From Homalodisca vitripennis (taxonomy: Eukaryota > Arthropoda > Insecta > Hemiptera > Cicadellidae), in contig NC_060211.1 in NCBI RefSeq assembly GCF_021130785.1, positions 29,559,001 to 29,623,000 of the forward strand: DNA of 64,000 nucleotides, read 5' to 3'. The translations under genes were made by a program, and so were the position numbers. The notes under the pieces are model-generated. The model was not told the origin of the DNA. It saw only the letters and a program-made list of their open reading frames with translations, and ran no database searches. Below, piece after piece: positions 48,889-62,239 of this stretch (its first letter is position 1; every line of letters starts with the position of its first letter).

Positions 48889-50211
48889 TGCAGTCATTGA
48901 AGGCAGATTATTGCTCCGAGAATTTTTTTACTGTGAACCGAATTGCATACATTGGAATTAGTTCAATCTTTACACCCTTACCTTCAAAAGTTTGAAAATT
49001 ATTTTGTAACTCCGCAATCCACCCTGGGGGGTGTTGCTCGATGTCCACACCTCTTTCGGGGCGTGATTTTTTGTTTTTCAAAATAACTTCGGATATTGAT
49101 AGAAGTGCCTAATTTTACAGGTAAAAAAATCATCTATAAAAGTTTTTCGATAACATCCAATACTTTTCAAAAGTTTTTTGGCAATTGAAAATTCGCAATT
49201 TTTTTCACGTTTTTCATCGGTTCTTTGCATATATCTCAAAAATATACGTTTTATCGAAAATTTTATAAAGAACAAAATATGTAGCTGGTAGAAAAATTAA
49301 CAATTTGGTTTTTTATAAAGTATTCAAAGTGCAATAATAAGCTAGATATTAAAGATCAAAGGCGTTTTTTTATTTTGTCTGAAATTCAATCGATGTGGTC
49401 AATGCCATCTAGCGGCGAGCAGATGCATTTTAGGCTTCTAATAAAAAAAGGGGGTTTGAAAGTGCTTGAAATAAGCTTTAAAATGAGCACTATTAAAAGT
49501 CTTTTCCACGTAAAATAAGTGAGGTTGTGTATTGCAAATAAGAGGAGCATATATAAAGTTTTTTTCTTTAAAATCAAATGGGTTTCATAAGTGGCATTCT
49601 CCACTCCAAAATTAAAATTAATCGTATTCCGCCTAGAATTAACTTTATTATAAAGGGTTTGATAGATTTTATCAGTTTGGCTGCTTCAGGGGACACATAT
49701 GTTTCAAAGAAGTCACGATTAAAAAAATTGCAAATAAAAAAACCACCTTTTTTTTTCATAGCATCTAAAAAATGACGACAGATACGTATAAAAAGTGTAG
49801 GAATGAAGAATTTAGGTATTTTTCTGACAAACAATTTGGTGTTGTTGTTTAGTTTTTTCTGCCAAAACAAAAAATGGGACGGAGATATGATTGTTTAAAG
49901 AGCGCGTGGCAGCGCAATGACTGTCTCTCTTAAGAAAATAAAGCCCTTTAACCCTTCACCGTTTGAGGTGTGGGGAAAAACGGTTTTTTACTATATATTG
50001 CAATATAGGATGTTGTATTAGCTTTCTTAAGTACCTTTTACAATGGGTTTTTTATAAATTGTGATACTGATAGCATGAAAATTAAAGGAGTTATGGTCCT
50101 AAACCTTATCATATTTTTTTCTACTTAGTAACTGAAAATTTCTGAGTGTGAATATTTGGAGCATGTGAAAGTACGCAGTCATAATAGAGAGACCAAAAAA
50201 AAACTATTTTA

Positions 50212-50242
<31 letters not shown>

Positions 50243-51014
50243 CATAATATGAGCTAAATATTTTTTTGGAAAACGTAGGCATGAACTACATACCAACGTT
50301 CTTATATGTAGTATATAACACATTGTGAGTAAAATTTTAAATAATTTGTAAATATTTTTATTCAATAAATGGCAATTTTTGACTCTAAATTTAAATTATT
50401 TTTTAAATATGTAATACATATATATTTTACGGTTTTAATTTAGGGGGTAGTTTTAAGGGTAGAAAACTAAGAATATGATAATCATTTTCGAGAGTGTGGA
50501 ATTATATTTAAATCCTTTTCATTATATAAAAAAATTAACAATTTTTTTTATCAAGGGGTAATTTTTAAGGGTTGAAAGGGGGTTTATTAAAAATTTGATA
50601 ATTATCATAGAGAATATACAAAATATTTTCTTACTCTATACTTACATCTTTTTATGTCGTACCAAAGTATTATTTTGTGATTTTTTTCAATTTAGGGGTT
50701 GTTTGCAAGGGTTGTAAGATTTTACAAAGGGTTGAAAATGGTTTTAATATGTGGTAATTTGTGTTAGAAAAACACTTCACAATTTCACCACTTACTCATT
50801 AGACATGTTTTCTAGCGGTTAAAATGGCTCAATGTCAATATTCCATCAAGGGGTTGTCTACATCGCTGAAAAAATAATAGGGCGGAGTTCAGATCATGTT
50901 CACTTAATTTTGAAGGTAAGGGTAAGATGAGCCTTATTCCAAAATTTCATGCAAATCGAGTTCACAGTAAAAAAATTCTGAGGTAAGACCGTATTTTTCG
51001 CTTCAATGACTGCA
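48889..51014. mobile_element. ~2.1-kb non-autonomous TIR element
   Basis: The left end tgcagtcattgaag and the right end cttcaatgactgca are inverse. Homology continues inward for about 100 bp or more (gaattttttta ctgtgaa on the left against ttcacagtaaaaaaattct on the right; ttacccttaccttcaaaa-like against ttttgaaggtaagggtaag). The interior is AT-rich, with gggttg-rich stretches around 50440-50760 and small frames (49078-49275, 49386-49604, 49574-49870 on the minus strand) that match no transposase I recognise. It fits exactly between the two copies of the 4.6-kb block. Target duplication is unclear; the superfamily is unknown. Confidence 0.7.
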
Positions 51015-54000
51015 CTACATGGCTACATTAACAGAACAAACTAGATTTACACTACTACTTAAAGTAAATCTTAACTCTTTTTTATTTCTGTGTTAGGCTA
51101 AGGCCTATTTTTGGATTTGTGTACAATTCCTTGACAGTTTTACATGGAATTTAATTTTAAACATTTGCATTGTGTTAATATAATCGATTTCAACCACTGA
51201 GGCCTTTTCTTGGCGTAAGGCAAACTACAGGAGGCGTCTTCAGTATGCGACCTTCGAGGATTTTTTTTTTTCAATTTGAAAGTTCTAGCTCAATCCATTA
51301 TGTAAATTGAAGAACAGAGAGACAAACTTGTACACAGACAATGCCTTTTCTCATCAATTGCGTTGAGGGTTTTGAAAGTTATCGACCTCTGTACTGGCTT
51401 ACGATAAAATTATGTAATTAATTATCGTACAACTACAACTACAAGATGTTTCCTATAAGGTCATGTAAATAGGAACGTGACACTATACATTGTCGTTGAA
51501 TTTGAGCGGTTTGTTTGGGAATGTTAATCCTGAGTACAATATTTTTAAACTGCGTTTCACGATTTCAGAGACTAAATGTTTATTTCGAATATTTTCCACT
51601 TTTAATTTAATTAAGTATAATTAGTTTCAATTTTTTACTTTGAGAAATGCAACAAACGACACAGCTTATGGCTTATTCTCAATGTCAGATAAAGTAATGG
51701 TTTAAATGAACATCATTTAATTCTTTTGCAAAGCTGTCATGTCACATTATACCGTGACAGTGTATTTTTCCCAGTTTAATACTTTAGAAATTTTTTATTT
51801 ATTCAGGGAAACAAATTCTTACATCATTTACAACTAGGATACAAGTGTATTAAAAACTTAAAATACTTTAAAAATCTAGAAAAATACAGACTAATTTAAA
51901 TCCCTTAAACTGTTTAGGTCTTATAAACTGGAACTTAAGAGAATAAAGTATAGTACTGTATTTGAATGTTTTTCAAAGTGATATTTGTTTGAGGTAGTAA
52001 TTTATCCAGACTTGCACACATATACAGCTTTGGTAATGCCATAGATTAACATATTATGCGGAGAGGTAACGTGATATATTACGTTACTCTATGGCGCCGC
52101 GTGTTACTTCCATGGAATAGGGATGGGATTACAGATCAGTACGCGCCGTGAAGCTAATATTGCTAATTAGCTCCTGGCTGCACGCAATTTCCTTCCCAGT
52201 TTATAAATTACCTCGCCATAAATAAGGGTCAAATCCGCTTACAGCTATAATTTATGGATGGAAAAACTGTCGTAATGTCCAATTAATTTCTCATGAAATA
52301 GGTAAACAAATTCTTTTTTTAAGGGTTTTACTGTAAAATCCTCCAGTCTAAATTCTATATACATGCTAATATAGTATTCTCTCCGTTCACAGACAATATA
52401 ACAAATTTTACAGACAACAATGATTGTGATAAACTGAACAAGGTGAAGCTGCATCTGCTGCCGTACAAAACATCGTGGAGTTCCATATTAAGTTACCTTG
52501 ACGTAGGCAAATTTGACTTACAGAGCAGTCTGTTACTGTTTGTTGTTCCGGGAGGCAAATATTTGAATTCTCTTCCAAACTTAGAATATTATCTTTGAAA
52601 TGAAATACAATGTTTTGTATCTTCACTGCAATACGTAGGTAAATGGTTCAGATTTATCAAAATACGTGATCCTCGAAAAAAGGTAAACAACGAATTTAAT
52701 ATTTATATAAAGCAACTATAATAGATGGGTGAGTCTTCGTAGAATATAAAATACTTTTCTGAGAAAAAGATAGTTTCAGATAAATTAGAATTGCCAAAAC
52801 TATATTTCAGAGAGGTAATATTTCACATCTAATAACCATCCTATCTCGGTAAATAACGAGAACTTGTGATAAATTGCTCCAAAAAACCATCTCTCTTTGT
52901 TTAATGGAAGATTTTCTTCGGAAAGGAAATCTTTGAATGCTATAACTCAAAACAAGATACTCAGTAGCATTGTACACTCATATTTAAATATTGTTTTCAT
53001 AATACTATATTCGAACATGATGACAAAATTTTCAATATGAATAACAGACAACGGCAATTCTTTTCTATGTAAAAGAAATCAACTTTAAAGTTTCCATGAG
53101 TAAATAACACTTTAAATGAAGTAAATATTGGGATATGTTTTCACAAGTATTGCATTAGTATTAACCAAATATTAATTTGACCAATAATAAAGATACAGGT
53201 AGATCTTTCACCGTGTGTAACTCTTTGAGCGTTAAGCTTTCTTAAATTTTCAATCTAAATATAAAATTACAGATATCTGTAAGGGTATGAATAGGGATTT
53301 TAATAGTATATAACGTAGGGGTATAAATGTAAGGGGATAGGATTGTTTGAGTCATTATAAGCCTATCAAACCTATTAAGAAGAAACAACCGAGAATAAAA
53401 GTAATAGCTAAGAACAATAGCGTTAGTATATTTTAGCTTGATCTAATAGTCATTTTTCAAATCAAGAAATTCCATACAATACGGTGTAAGGGGAGTAGGC
53501 CACTTTTATTATCCTTATCTCCACCATCTTAACTTACTCAACCCATTACTCAAAAACTATAAAAGATACAGGATTAAAACTTTACATGTATTACCATTAA
53601 CTCTTTATACATCTTTATGAAAAAAAATTTTTTAATATACTTTAATTTTCTTATTTGTGATTTTTTATTTTTTTAAACGCTCCACATAAATCTTAAAACG
53701 GATTTAATTTTTTTATTTCCAAACACATAGTGCTTTAGTCAAAGTCAGAATAAACGCTCCACATAAATCTTAAAACGGATTTAACTTTTTTTATTTCCAA
53801 ACACATAGTGCTTTAGTCAAAGTCAGAATAAATGCTCCACATAAATCTTAAAACAAATTTAAATTTGTTATTTCCAATCACATAGTGCTTTAGTCAAAGT
53901 CAGAATAAATGCTCCACATAAATCTTAAAACACATTTAAATTTGTTATTTCCAAACACATAGTGCTTTAATCAAAGTCAGAATAAATGCTCCACATAAAT

Positions 54001-55560
54001 CTTAAAACAGATTTAAATTTGTTATTTCCAAACACATAGTGCTTTAATCAAAGTCAGAATAAATGCTCCACATAAATCTTAAAACAGATTTAAATTTGTT
54101 ATTTCCAAACACATAGTGCTTTAGTCAGTCAGTCAGAATAAACATGCTCCACATAAATCTTAAAACGGATTTAAATTTGTTATTTCTAAACACATAGTGC
54201 TTTAGTCAAAGTCAGAATAAACGCTCCACATAAATCTTAAAACGGATTGAATTTTTTTTATTTCCAAACAAATAGTGCTTTAGTCAAAGTCAGAATAAAT
54301 GCTCCACATAAATCTTAAAACGGATTTAAATTTGTTATTTCCAAACACATAGTGCTTTAGTCAAAGTCAGAATAAACGCCCCCACATAAATCTTAAAACA
54401 GATTTAAATTTGTTATTTCCAAACACATAGTGCTTTAGTCAAAGTCAGAATAAATGCTCCACATAAATCTTAAAAACGGATTTAAATTTGTTATTTCCAA
54501 ACACATAGTGCTTTAGTCAAAGTCAGAATAAACACTCCACATAAATCTTAAAACACATTTAAATTTGTTATTTCCAAACACATAGTGCTTTAATCAAAGT
54601 CAGAATAAATGCTCCACATAAATCTTAAAACAGATTTAAATTTGTTATTTCCAAACACACCTAGTGCTTTAGTCAAAGTCAGAATAAATGCTCCACATAA
54701 ATCTTAAAACAGATTTAAATTTGTTATTTCCAAACACCTAGTGCTTTAGTCAAAGTCAGAATAAATGCTCCACATAAATCTTAAAACGGATTTAAATTTG
54801 TTATTTCCAAACACATAGTGCTTTAGTCAAAGTCAGAATAAATGCTCCACATAAATCTTAAAACGGATTTAAATTTGTTATTTCCAAACACATAGTGCTT
54901 TAGTCAAAGTCAGAATAAACGCTCCACATAAATCTTAAAACGGATTTAAATTTTTTATTTCCAAACACATAGTGCTTTAGTCAAAGTCAGAATAAATGCT
55001 CCACATAAATCTTAAAACAGATTTAAATTTGTTATTTCCAAACACATAGTGCTTTAGTCAAAGTCAGAATAAATGCTCCACATAAATCTTAAAACGGATT
55101 TAAATTTTTTATTTCCAAACACATAGTGCTTTAGTCAAAGTCAGAATAAATGCTCCACATAAATCTTAAAACAGATTTAAATTTGTTATTTCCAAACACA
55201 TAGTGCTTTAGTCAAAGTCAGAATAAATGCTCCACATAAATCTTAAAACAGGATTTAAATCTTTTATTTCCAAACACATAGTGCTTTAGTCAAAGTCAGA
55301 ATAAATGCTCCACATAAATCTTAAAACGGATTTAAATTTTTTATTTCCAAACACATAGTGCTTTAGTCAAAGTCAGAATAAATGCTCCACATAAATCTTA
55401 AAACAGATTTAAATTTGTTATTTCCAAACACATAGTGCTTTAGTCAAAGTCAGAATAAACGCTCCACATAAATCTCAAAACGGATTTATATATTTAATCT
55501 CCAAGCACATAGTGCTTTAATCAATGCTAGGTAACATTCGAAGTGCTGCACAATGCAGTA
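51015..55560. repeat. ~4.6-kb duplicated block, copy B (cleaner)
   Basis: Second copy of 44243-48887 in direct orientation, starting immediately after the right end of the TIR element. It ends at gtgctgcacaatgcagta; copy A has gtgcttacacaaatgcagtta at the same place, followed directly by the TIR element. No gene recognised. Confidence 0.92.
53670..55525. repeat. 77-bp tandem array, copy B, ~24 units
   Basis: Very regular 77-bp units. The main variation is cagattt, cggattt or cacattt in one position and ttgttatt or tttttatt in another. Confidence 0.96.
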
Positions 55561-56382
55561 TCTGACACGTGCAAGCATTATTCAATTTTATACCAGGACG
55601 TAAAAACTGTTCTGCAGGCTTGATGAATCTCTCGTGATTGAAATCGATCGGTCGCGAGTCAAAGTACCCAAGATAACGTAGAGCGTCATAGTTGAAGGTT
55701 GGCGCCTGACCTCAGATAGCCAGATCTCTGCCACCGCATCGCCAGACGATTGTTTATGGATCAGTGTTAATTGAAAACTGACAAGTCCTGAGTGGTGGGG
55801 TGGTGGGGGTGGGGGATGCGGGCTCACATAAACTATGATTACTAGCATTAGACCGACAAGGGGATCGTGATTGTAGTCTGAATACCTCAGAGAATCCTTC
55901 CTTTCGGCTGAGATTGGGCCAGACTACTAATAGACATGTTTTTTTTTTATTTTTTTTTTTTTTTTTTTTTTGCGTTGTCAGTTAAAATACGTTTGGTGTT
56001 GAAGTTCGCTGGGGACATATAAAAGTGTAAAAGCCTCGATGCTGACTACAAGTACGTACTATTTAACTACTGAATCCAGATGTTTCTTAGATAAAATATG
56101 TTCGCATGGAGATGACACGTTGTGCTGTATTAGTGGTTATTATCTTGAGCGACTGATCTTTGAAAGGTTGGAAAAGGACTGAATAAACGCTAAAATATCA
56201 ATATATTGTTGTAGCATTCCAACATTTGGGTGAGAATAACTAATTATTTATAACCATAATAATAAATACTGGCCCTGCTGTATTTAAATTCAATATTCCA
56301 ACCTAAAAAATATTGCCAAATTATTGTTCTGCAAAGTGCAGATAATATAGTTTTTATTCTAAAAGGCATTTGCACAAACCCA
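55561..56382. other. no recognisable gene; T-rich run
   Basis: A T tract broken by a single A lies at 55939-55971 and a G-rich patch at 55790-55820. The minus-strand frame 55588-55848 shows no known domain. Confidence 0.5.
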
Positions 56383-56612
56383 GCAGAGATCACTTTTGGC
56401 TGGTTTAGACCTTCCAGTTGAACCTACCACTGGGCACATCAAAAACCGATGTGTCTTTTAAATCTGGGCAACCTTATGTATGTCTAGAGCGGCACATCAA
56501 AAACCGCAAATTTCGAGTTTCTGTGCAAGGGTCCAACGGTAATTAGAAAGGTCTAGTCTACTGCGGGAGGCGACTGTTGGAGTTAATGGGGTTCGTTCCC
56601 TAAGTGCTTTAA
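56383..56612 (+). repeat. interspersed repeat family, copy 3 (5' part)
   Basis: Collinear with the first ~240 bp of 40685-41170 (ggctggtttagacc, aaaaaccgatgtgtc, ctagtctactgcgggagg, tggggttcgttccctaa). It then stops, so the 3' half is missing. Confidence 0.8.
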
Positions 56613-57407
56613 TTTTACAATTGGGGACATCTCGTAACATCACTTCGGAACGTTTTTGAAGGGTTGGAGAATCTCCCCCCTTCATCAATATACCGGATGG
56701 AGGGAAACTATGGATCTTTAAACGAGATGATCCAATATCTCAAATTAAAAAGTCTTCATGAGTCAAATCCAAGAACAAAGATTCATAATCACTCTATCGA
56801 AAATGGGTACTGTTTTATTAGTTTTAAATTTCCAACTTCAACATGATGCTATCTTGGATGGAGTCAGATTAGAAACTTCCAATTTATACAATTCTTCTTC
56901 TCATACCAAGACCTTTAGAAAGATCTGTCACACGATGTGGTCACTCTTAAAAAAAGATCTTTCCCGTTTATCTATAAAAAACCTTTTTGGGAAAGGAATA
57001 ACAGATTTTTAACAGTAACTCCATCTTTATTCTTCATTTTAAAATAGATTTATATAAAATAATATAGTGGTGAAAGTTCCGAAATTTCCTCCATTCACGT
57101 TGAATTGAATGTCCGATTGAAGTGAGTATTTTACCAAACTTTAAAACTGGATCCAATGTGGATAAGGTGGTTTGAAATTTGTTTCATGTGTCGTTGATTT
57201 TTTCTCAACAAGTCTTTTAATTTGATGTACTACTCGTAAAAGTCTTCCCATTTAAATATTTTGTGTTCTCCCCCCAGCCTATGCTAGGAAGAGGGAGATA
57301 ATTTTGAAATCTAAAAATAGGTACTGTTTTTGTAACACCTACGTAAATTGTAAAAAGAATTCAACCGTTCGAAAGCTAAAGCGGGTGTTGGATGTTTGTG
57401 ACACGTA
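56613..57407. other. no recognisable gene
   Basis: Two short frames (56664-56846 and 56758-57012) show no recognisable family. A 23-bp word at 57217-57239 also occurs within the MITE at 9756-9778. Confidence 0.5.
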
Positions 57408-57552
<145 letters not shown>

Positions 57553-57565
57553 CCTAGATATAATT

Positions 57566-57930
57566 CTATACAGGGTGTTCACAAAAGGGTGTCAAAAACT
57601 TCTGTAGCTGATAGTATTCATCGTTTCAAGCAAAAAATGTTAAATAAACATGGATCGAGAAATACCTCGTTTAGCCGCTAGCTGCCGTTTTGTATTTTTT
57701 ACAAAAAATTATCACCTCTGAAACTGGTTAAGCTAAAGAAACCAAATTTGGCACGTATGTTTAATTAGACAAGAGAAAATTTAAAAAAAATATATTAACG
57801 GTATCTTTTGTAACTAACCCTTCAACGCATAAGCGAGCACGACCACTTTCAAGATACGCTTGCACAAGCCGGGTGCGCCAAACATGTCACAGATGAAAGG
57901 TATCAGTTTGTTGATCTTTGGCACATTTAG
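57566..57930. mobile_element. half copy of the palindromic MITE
   Basis: Begins TACAGGGTGTTCACAAAAGG and follows the left arm of 12296-13187 (tgtcaaaaacttctgt, gtttcaagcaaaaaatgtt, gccgctagctgcc, taagctaaagaaacc), then the central gcataagcgagcacgacc region. The right arm is missing and the 35-bp array starts there. Confidence 0.85.
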
Positions 57931-57932
57931 TT

Positions 57933-58211
57933 GTAAATAACGTACCCTGAGCATGACCGAAAGTTATGTAAATAACGTACCCTGAGCATGACCGAAAGTT
58001 ATGTAAATAATGTACCCTGAGCATGACCGAAAGTTATGTAAATAATGTACCCTGAGCATGATCGAAAGTTATGTAAATAATGTACCCTGAGCATGACCGA
58101 AAGTTATGTAAATAATGTACCCTGAGCATGACCGAAAGTTGTGTAAATAATGTACTCTGAGCATGACCGAAAGTTGTGTAAATAATGTACTCTGAGCATG
58201 ACCGAAAGTTA
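57933..58211. repeat. 35-bp tandem repeat, 8 units
   Basis: Unit gtaaataatgtaccctgagc plus atgaccgaaagttat, starting at 57933, 57968, 58003 and so on to 58178. Units are nearly identical; positions 8-9 (cg or tg) and the last bases vary. Confidence 0.96.
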
Positions 58212-59498
58212 CATTTATGTTTTATATATAAATAAATGGAGTGTATTTAAAAACTCCAAATGATATGGCTCCTTTAACGTCCTTTGAACACACACTTCTT
58301 TGGTTTAGTTACAGATGTTAAATAAAAATAATCTGCTCTCTAAAACCATATTTCAGATTCTCACTGCATTTCGAAATTAAAATTCCCCATTAAGGGAGAA
58401 TTCTTTAAGTTCTCGATATTAATTACCCATTAAATAAGCGCGCACAACGAGCGCAAGTCATCCGCGAATGGAACAGGATTGGCCCGAAGACAAGTTTAAT
58501 TGTTTTCAACTCGTAGTGGAATTCAACTGGTTAATAATGAAAAGGTTTTGAGAACAGTTATGAAAGGGTTACGAAAAGGCCGTTATGAAAGCTTAATACA
58601 CTCAGGAATCCAACTGTGTTGGTCGACATTTCTTACCGAGCTCACAACTGACCTTGCCTAGTTATTTATGATCAGTCAGCCACTTCCAGCCAGAAGAAAC
58701 GTTGTTGGTTACCCTGCCCCTAGTGCCAATCCACTCACCAGAGAGGCGTGGAGGGATGAAAAACCACGATATGTGCCAGAGCCCAGACCTCGTTTGTCAT
58801 GAGTTGTTTACCTCCCCCCTCCTTCTTCGTCACCCTCCCCCCCGGACACCCACGACAGCCACAGCTCGCCCAAACACACACACGGAGTGGTCTGCAGACT
58901 CACTGCTGGAGATTATTTATATGCCTTATTTATCATTCAGTCAGACATTCAGCCAGCTACGCGACGCGACGTCTCTATCAGATGGAATTCAAATGCAGTC
59001 CAAAAACCTCTCCATTGTTATTCATGAAAGCCGCTGAAATCTACTTCTCCTTCGTCGATTTCTTTAGATAAACGCTTTCCGCCTTACTTATCGAGTTTAA
59101 CATTCCATTCCGTCCGTCGCACCTTAAGTGAGATCAGGCACACCTTTTATGAGTTTGCTTTCGTAAAATACCATTGACAATTAGTCAGTCAACTACTCTC
59201 GAGGTAAAATAGTAAAGGAGCTTCAACTGTATTGATTGTAGAGATACGTTTGCTACTCATGTGTGTACCTCAGTGTATACATTATGAATTTTAAAAAAAT
59301 AAATTATATACCTTTGATATTGATTTGATATTTAAAAAGGTGATTTTTATCAGTTAGTAACCCCATTTACGCTCGGTTCTGGGTACCACATTTAAGGTAA
59401 AAGTGTAAAAAGCAAACTATTAATTATATACGGCTGTACAGTAAGGAATAGAAAGTAAAAAACTAGCAGTCATGGTCAAATATAATTGAACACCAAAA
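58212..59498. other. no recognised gene; GC-richer patch at 58700-58920
   Basis: The patch is C-rich, with overlapping open frames (58702-59037 and 58799-59071) that resemble no known family. It could be near a promoter or a conserved non-coding element. The rest is AT-rich. Confidence 0.4.
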
Positions 59499-59577
59499 AA
59501 TGCCGTTAAACAATAAAGCATTTAAATGCCGTTAAACAATAAAGCGTTTCAATGCCGTTAAACAATAAAGCATTTCA
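59499..59577. repeat. 26-bp tandem repeat, 3 units
   Basis: atgccgttaaacaataaagc is repeated at 59500, 59526 and 59552. Confidence 0.93.
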
Positions 59578-60006
59578 ATATTAAACAGATCACAGCCTAA
59601 CAGAAGACGTCTTGAGAGATTTTTATTGATTTGCTTAGAGTAGACAATACCCCCCCCCCCCCTCCAAACAACGCTTGGTCAAGGTCGAGCGTTCAATTAC
59701 AGTACACTGTACAGTGCCGCAACAGTGTCTTTTGACAGTGCGTCACTGTTATAATAGTGTTCGTCAGTATCGCTGCTTATCCTGTGCTGTACAAGTGTAT
59801 GATGAACTCGGGAAAGAACCGATCAGTAATATCTCTGACCATCAGTGCGGACTTCGGTTCTAAGGAGCCACCCCGCATCACTGGAGAAGAAAGAAAACAT
59901 CCCTCGAGCTAGTACATAAATTCAAGCACAGATCATGTAATGAAAGCTTGGTAATTGAAATCGATACGTAACAAACAATTGTTACTTACTTTACACATTA
60001 CAAATT
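59578..60006. other. no recognisable gene; C run
   Basis: A C tract lies at about 59650-59662. The frame 59675-59863 is unassigned. Confidence 0.5.
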
Positions 60007-60245
60007 TTAGTTTCTAGTTTCAGTTTTAGATTCTAGTTTCTAGTTTTAGTTTTAGTTTCTAGTTTTTAGTTTCTAGTTTTCTAGTTTTTTTCTAATTTTA
60101 GTTTCTAGCTTTAGTTTCTAGTTGCATAGTTTTTACTTTGGATATACAGGCAGATCGTTTAGCGAGTTTCTAGTTTTAGTTTCTACCTTTAGTTTCTGGT
60201 TTTAGTTTCTAGTTCCATAATTTTTACATCGGATATACAGGCAGA
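60007..60245. repeat. tttctagttttag simple repeat with a duplicated spacer
   Basis: Two tracts of a degenerate 6/12-bp repeat (ttctag, ttttag) at about 60008-60122 and 60166-60210. Each is followed by a related segment containing ggatatacaggcagat and gtttagc, so the tract and its spacer were duplicated together. Confidence 0.88.
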
Positions 60246-62239
60246 TAGTTTAGCCAAATATTTAAAGGGCACTGCCCGAAATATAAATTAAAAAAGCAGA
60301 CTTCATCTTTACTCGTCAATTAATGAAAATATGGAAGTTTTACATCAATTTCGCAAAGGCAGCAAATTAAACACGCTTGAAAAAAAACGACATTTATAAA
60401 CATTCTAAAAGGAGTCCATTAGGTTAAATGAAAAGCTGCTATTCAGCTCCCATTATTTGTTCACACATTACTCCATCCCCAAAGGATCTCTCCAAGTGAC
60501 CGATCAGCTGATAACGTTGATGCACCGGGAACTGGAATGACCTATTTTAGAGTCAGTTGTCCTGTCTTCTGCCGGCAGCGATGTTACATCATGTTTAATA
60601 TTCGTATGTGATAAACCTATCAAATGCTGTGTTTCTCGTATTATTTATTTATTCATTGTGTTTTGTATTGTTCGTGAATTTTAAACTATGACGACTCCAG
60701 ATGGATAATCCTCGCTTTTGATTTTTATTGACACCGACACCAGAAGATGACTTACTTAAAGTCGAAACTAAAGTAATGTTTGACTAAAGTTTTAACTGTT
60801 TGACGAAGGTACGTTCGTTTGTTTATACATAGAAAAGTTTCTTTTCCCCCAATAGGGATGTGATCGGTACAATCTAAAGAATGATAGTAATTACCACCCA
60901 CAACACTTTAATTTAAAAGGTTTAAGAATATCATGAAAATTTATGTTTATAATTCAATACAGCACAAAGCTCTGTGCCACGCTAGTAGCTTAAAGTGAAT
61001 GATTGAGCCCATTTTGTTTACTCCCGATAAAACTTCCATCCTATAGAATCATAACATCCATATTCATACGTTATTTCCCCACGTAAGAAATGGATTGGAA
61101 TCGCTGAATCAATCCCTTCCCTTCCCAACCCTTTCTCTCCTTCTCTCCCACTATCGCCATCATAGTGTCAATACAAATATTACATTCTATACGTGTATCA
61201 AATTTAATTAGCGTAAGGCTGGTTTTCATGTTGATTCAAGCTCCACAATAAACTCAAATCCTTAGTTTTTGCTTTTTAATGATAAGTACGAAAAATTGTT
61301 TCTAATGAATGTAATAAACACATAACTTAAATATTGTAGTTCTTTTACAAGCATATAGAAACTTAGGATTTGCATTTCGCTAAATAAATGTCAGTATACC
61401 TTCTTCAACCCCCACCACCCTACTGAGAGGTCGATACATACGTTTGTTACGAGCAAAATAAAATTCTGATTCATGATTGCCCATTTTAACTTTATTCAAC
61501 GCTCTTTCTAAGTTAGGTCGATATATTGAAGTATTCCGCTAGTAATATGACTCTCCTTAGCATTTCTCTGGAAAGAATACTCTAAAATACGCCACTTTTA
61601 GAATCACCTCCACAAATCATTGCTTGTGTTCTGTTCCATCACTCGTAGATTTATTGGATGTGATGACCAGTAGACTCTAGACAGGACACAATAAACGTGA
61701 AACATTTGTGCTACCTGTGCATGCGACACTTAGGCATATACAGCATATACTTTACTTAGGGTATTAATGGTGTGATCAATTACGTTGCCTCAGAATTTAA
61801 CTAGGCCCGTAAGTTATTTCGCCAGAATATTCAACTTTGGAAACGATGTTCTGTTATGGAAATAAAGGATGACGACCTTCATGGTCTGATTCCCTAATGC
61901 TTCGTGCTTTGTTTTTGGACATTAGACGTAACGCTTCACATTTGTGCTTTGTTGTTTGTGAAGTATGACGTAATTAATACACATAATCACACACCCTTAG
62001 GATCATTTAGGAATAATAATTACTTACTTATTAGTTTTTGTTTCTTTGTTAATAGTTCCAGATCGTACTTGAGCTACAATCAAGTAGCCTAATATGAAAT
62101 GAAATCAGCGATGAAATGTTACACAGCTATCTTCCGTACTTATTTTTGAGAAATAGCAAAAGCTTTTCAAAATTGCTGAAGAAATCAATTCATTTTATCA
62201 GACAGAAAATGTATCATTTTATAACTTGCAACTATTTCA
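60246..62239. other. no recognisable gene
   Basis: At 60740-60768, cagaaga, a gactt/aagtc hairpin and gaaac recall the motif at 14150. No downstream block matches. The rest is AT-rich with no gene or long repeat. Confidence 0.45.

Noticed and set aside
56497..57012. Short frames near 56500-57000
   Set aside because: No family resemblance; one overlaps the interspersed repeat copy 3.
58702..59071. 111-residue and 90-residue overlapping frames
   Set aside because: No recognisable domain; openness in two frames is explained by local GC/CT-rich composition. No splice or expression evidence.
60740..60768. Further member of the hammerhead-like family
   Set aside because: It has the hairpin and GAAA but reads CAGAAGA at the first core and lacks the shared downstream block.
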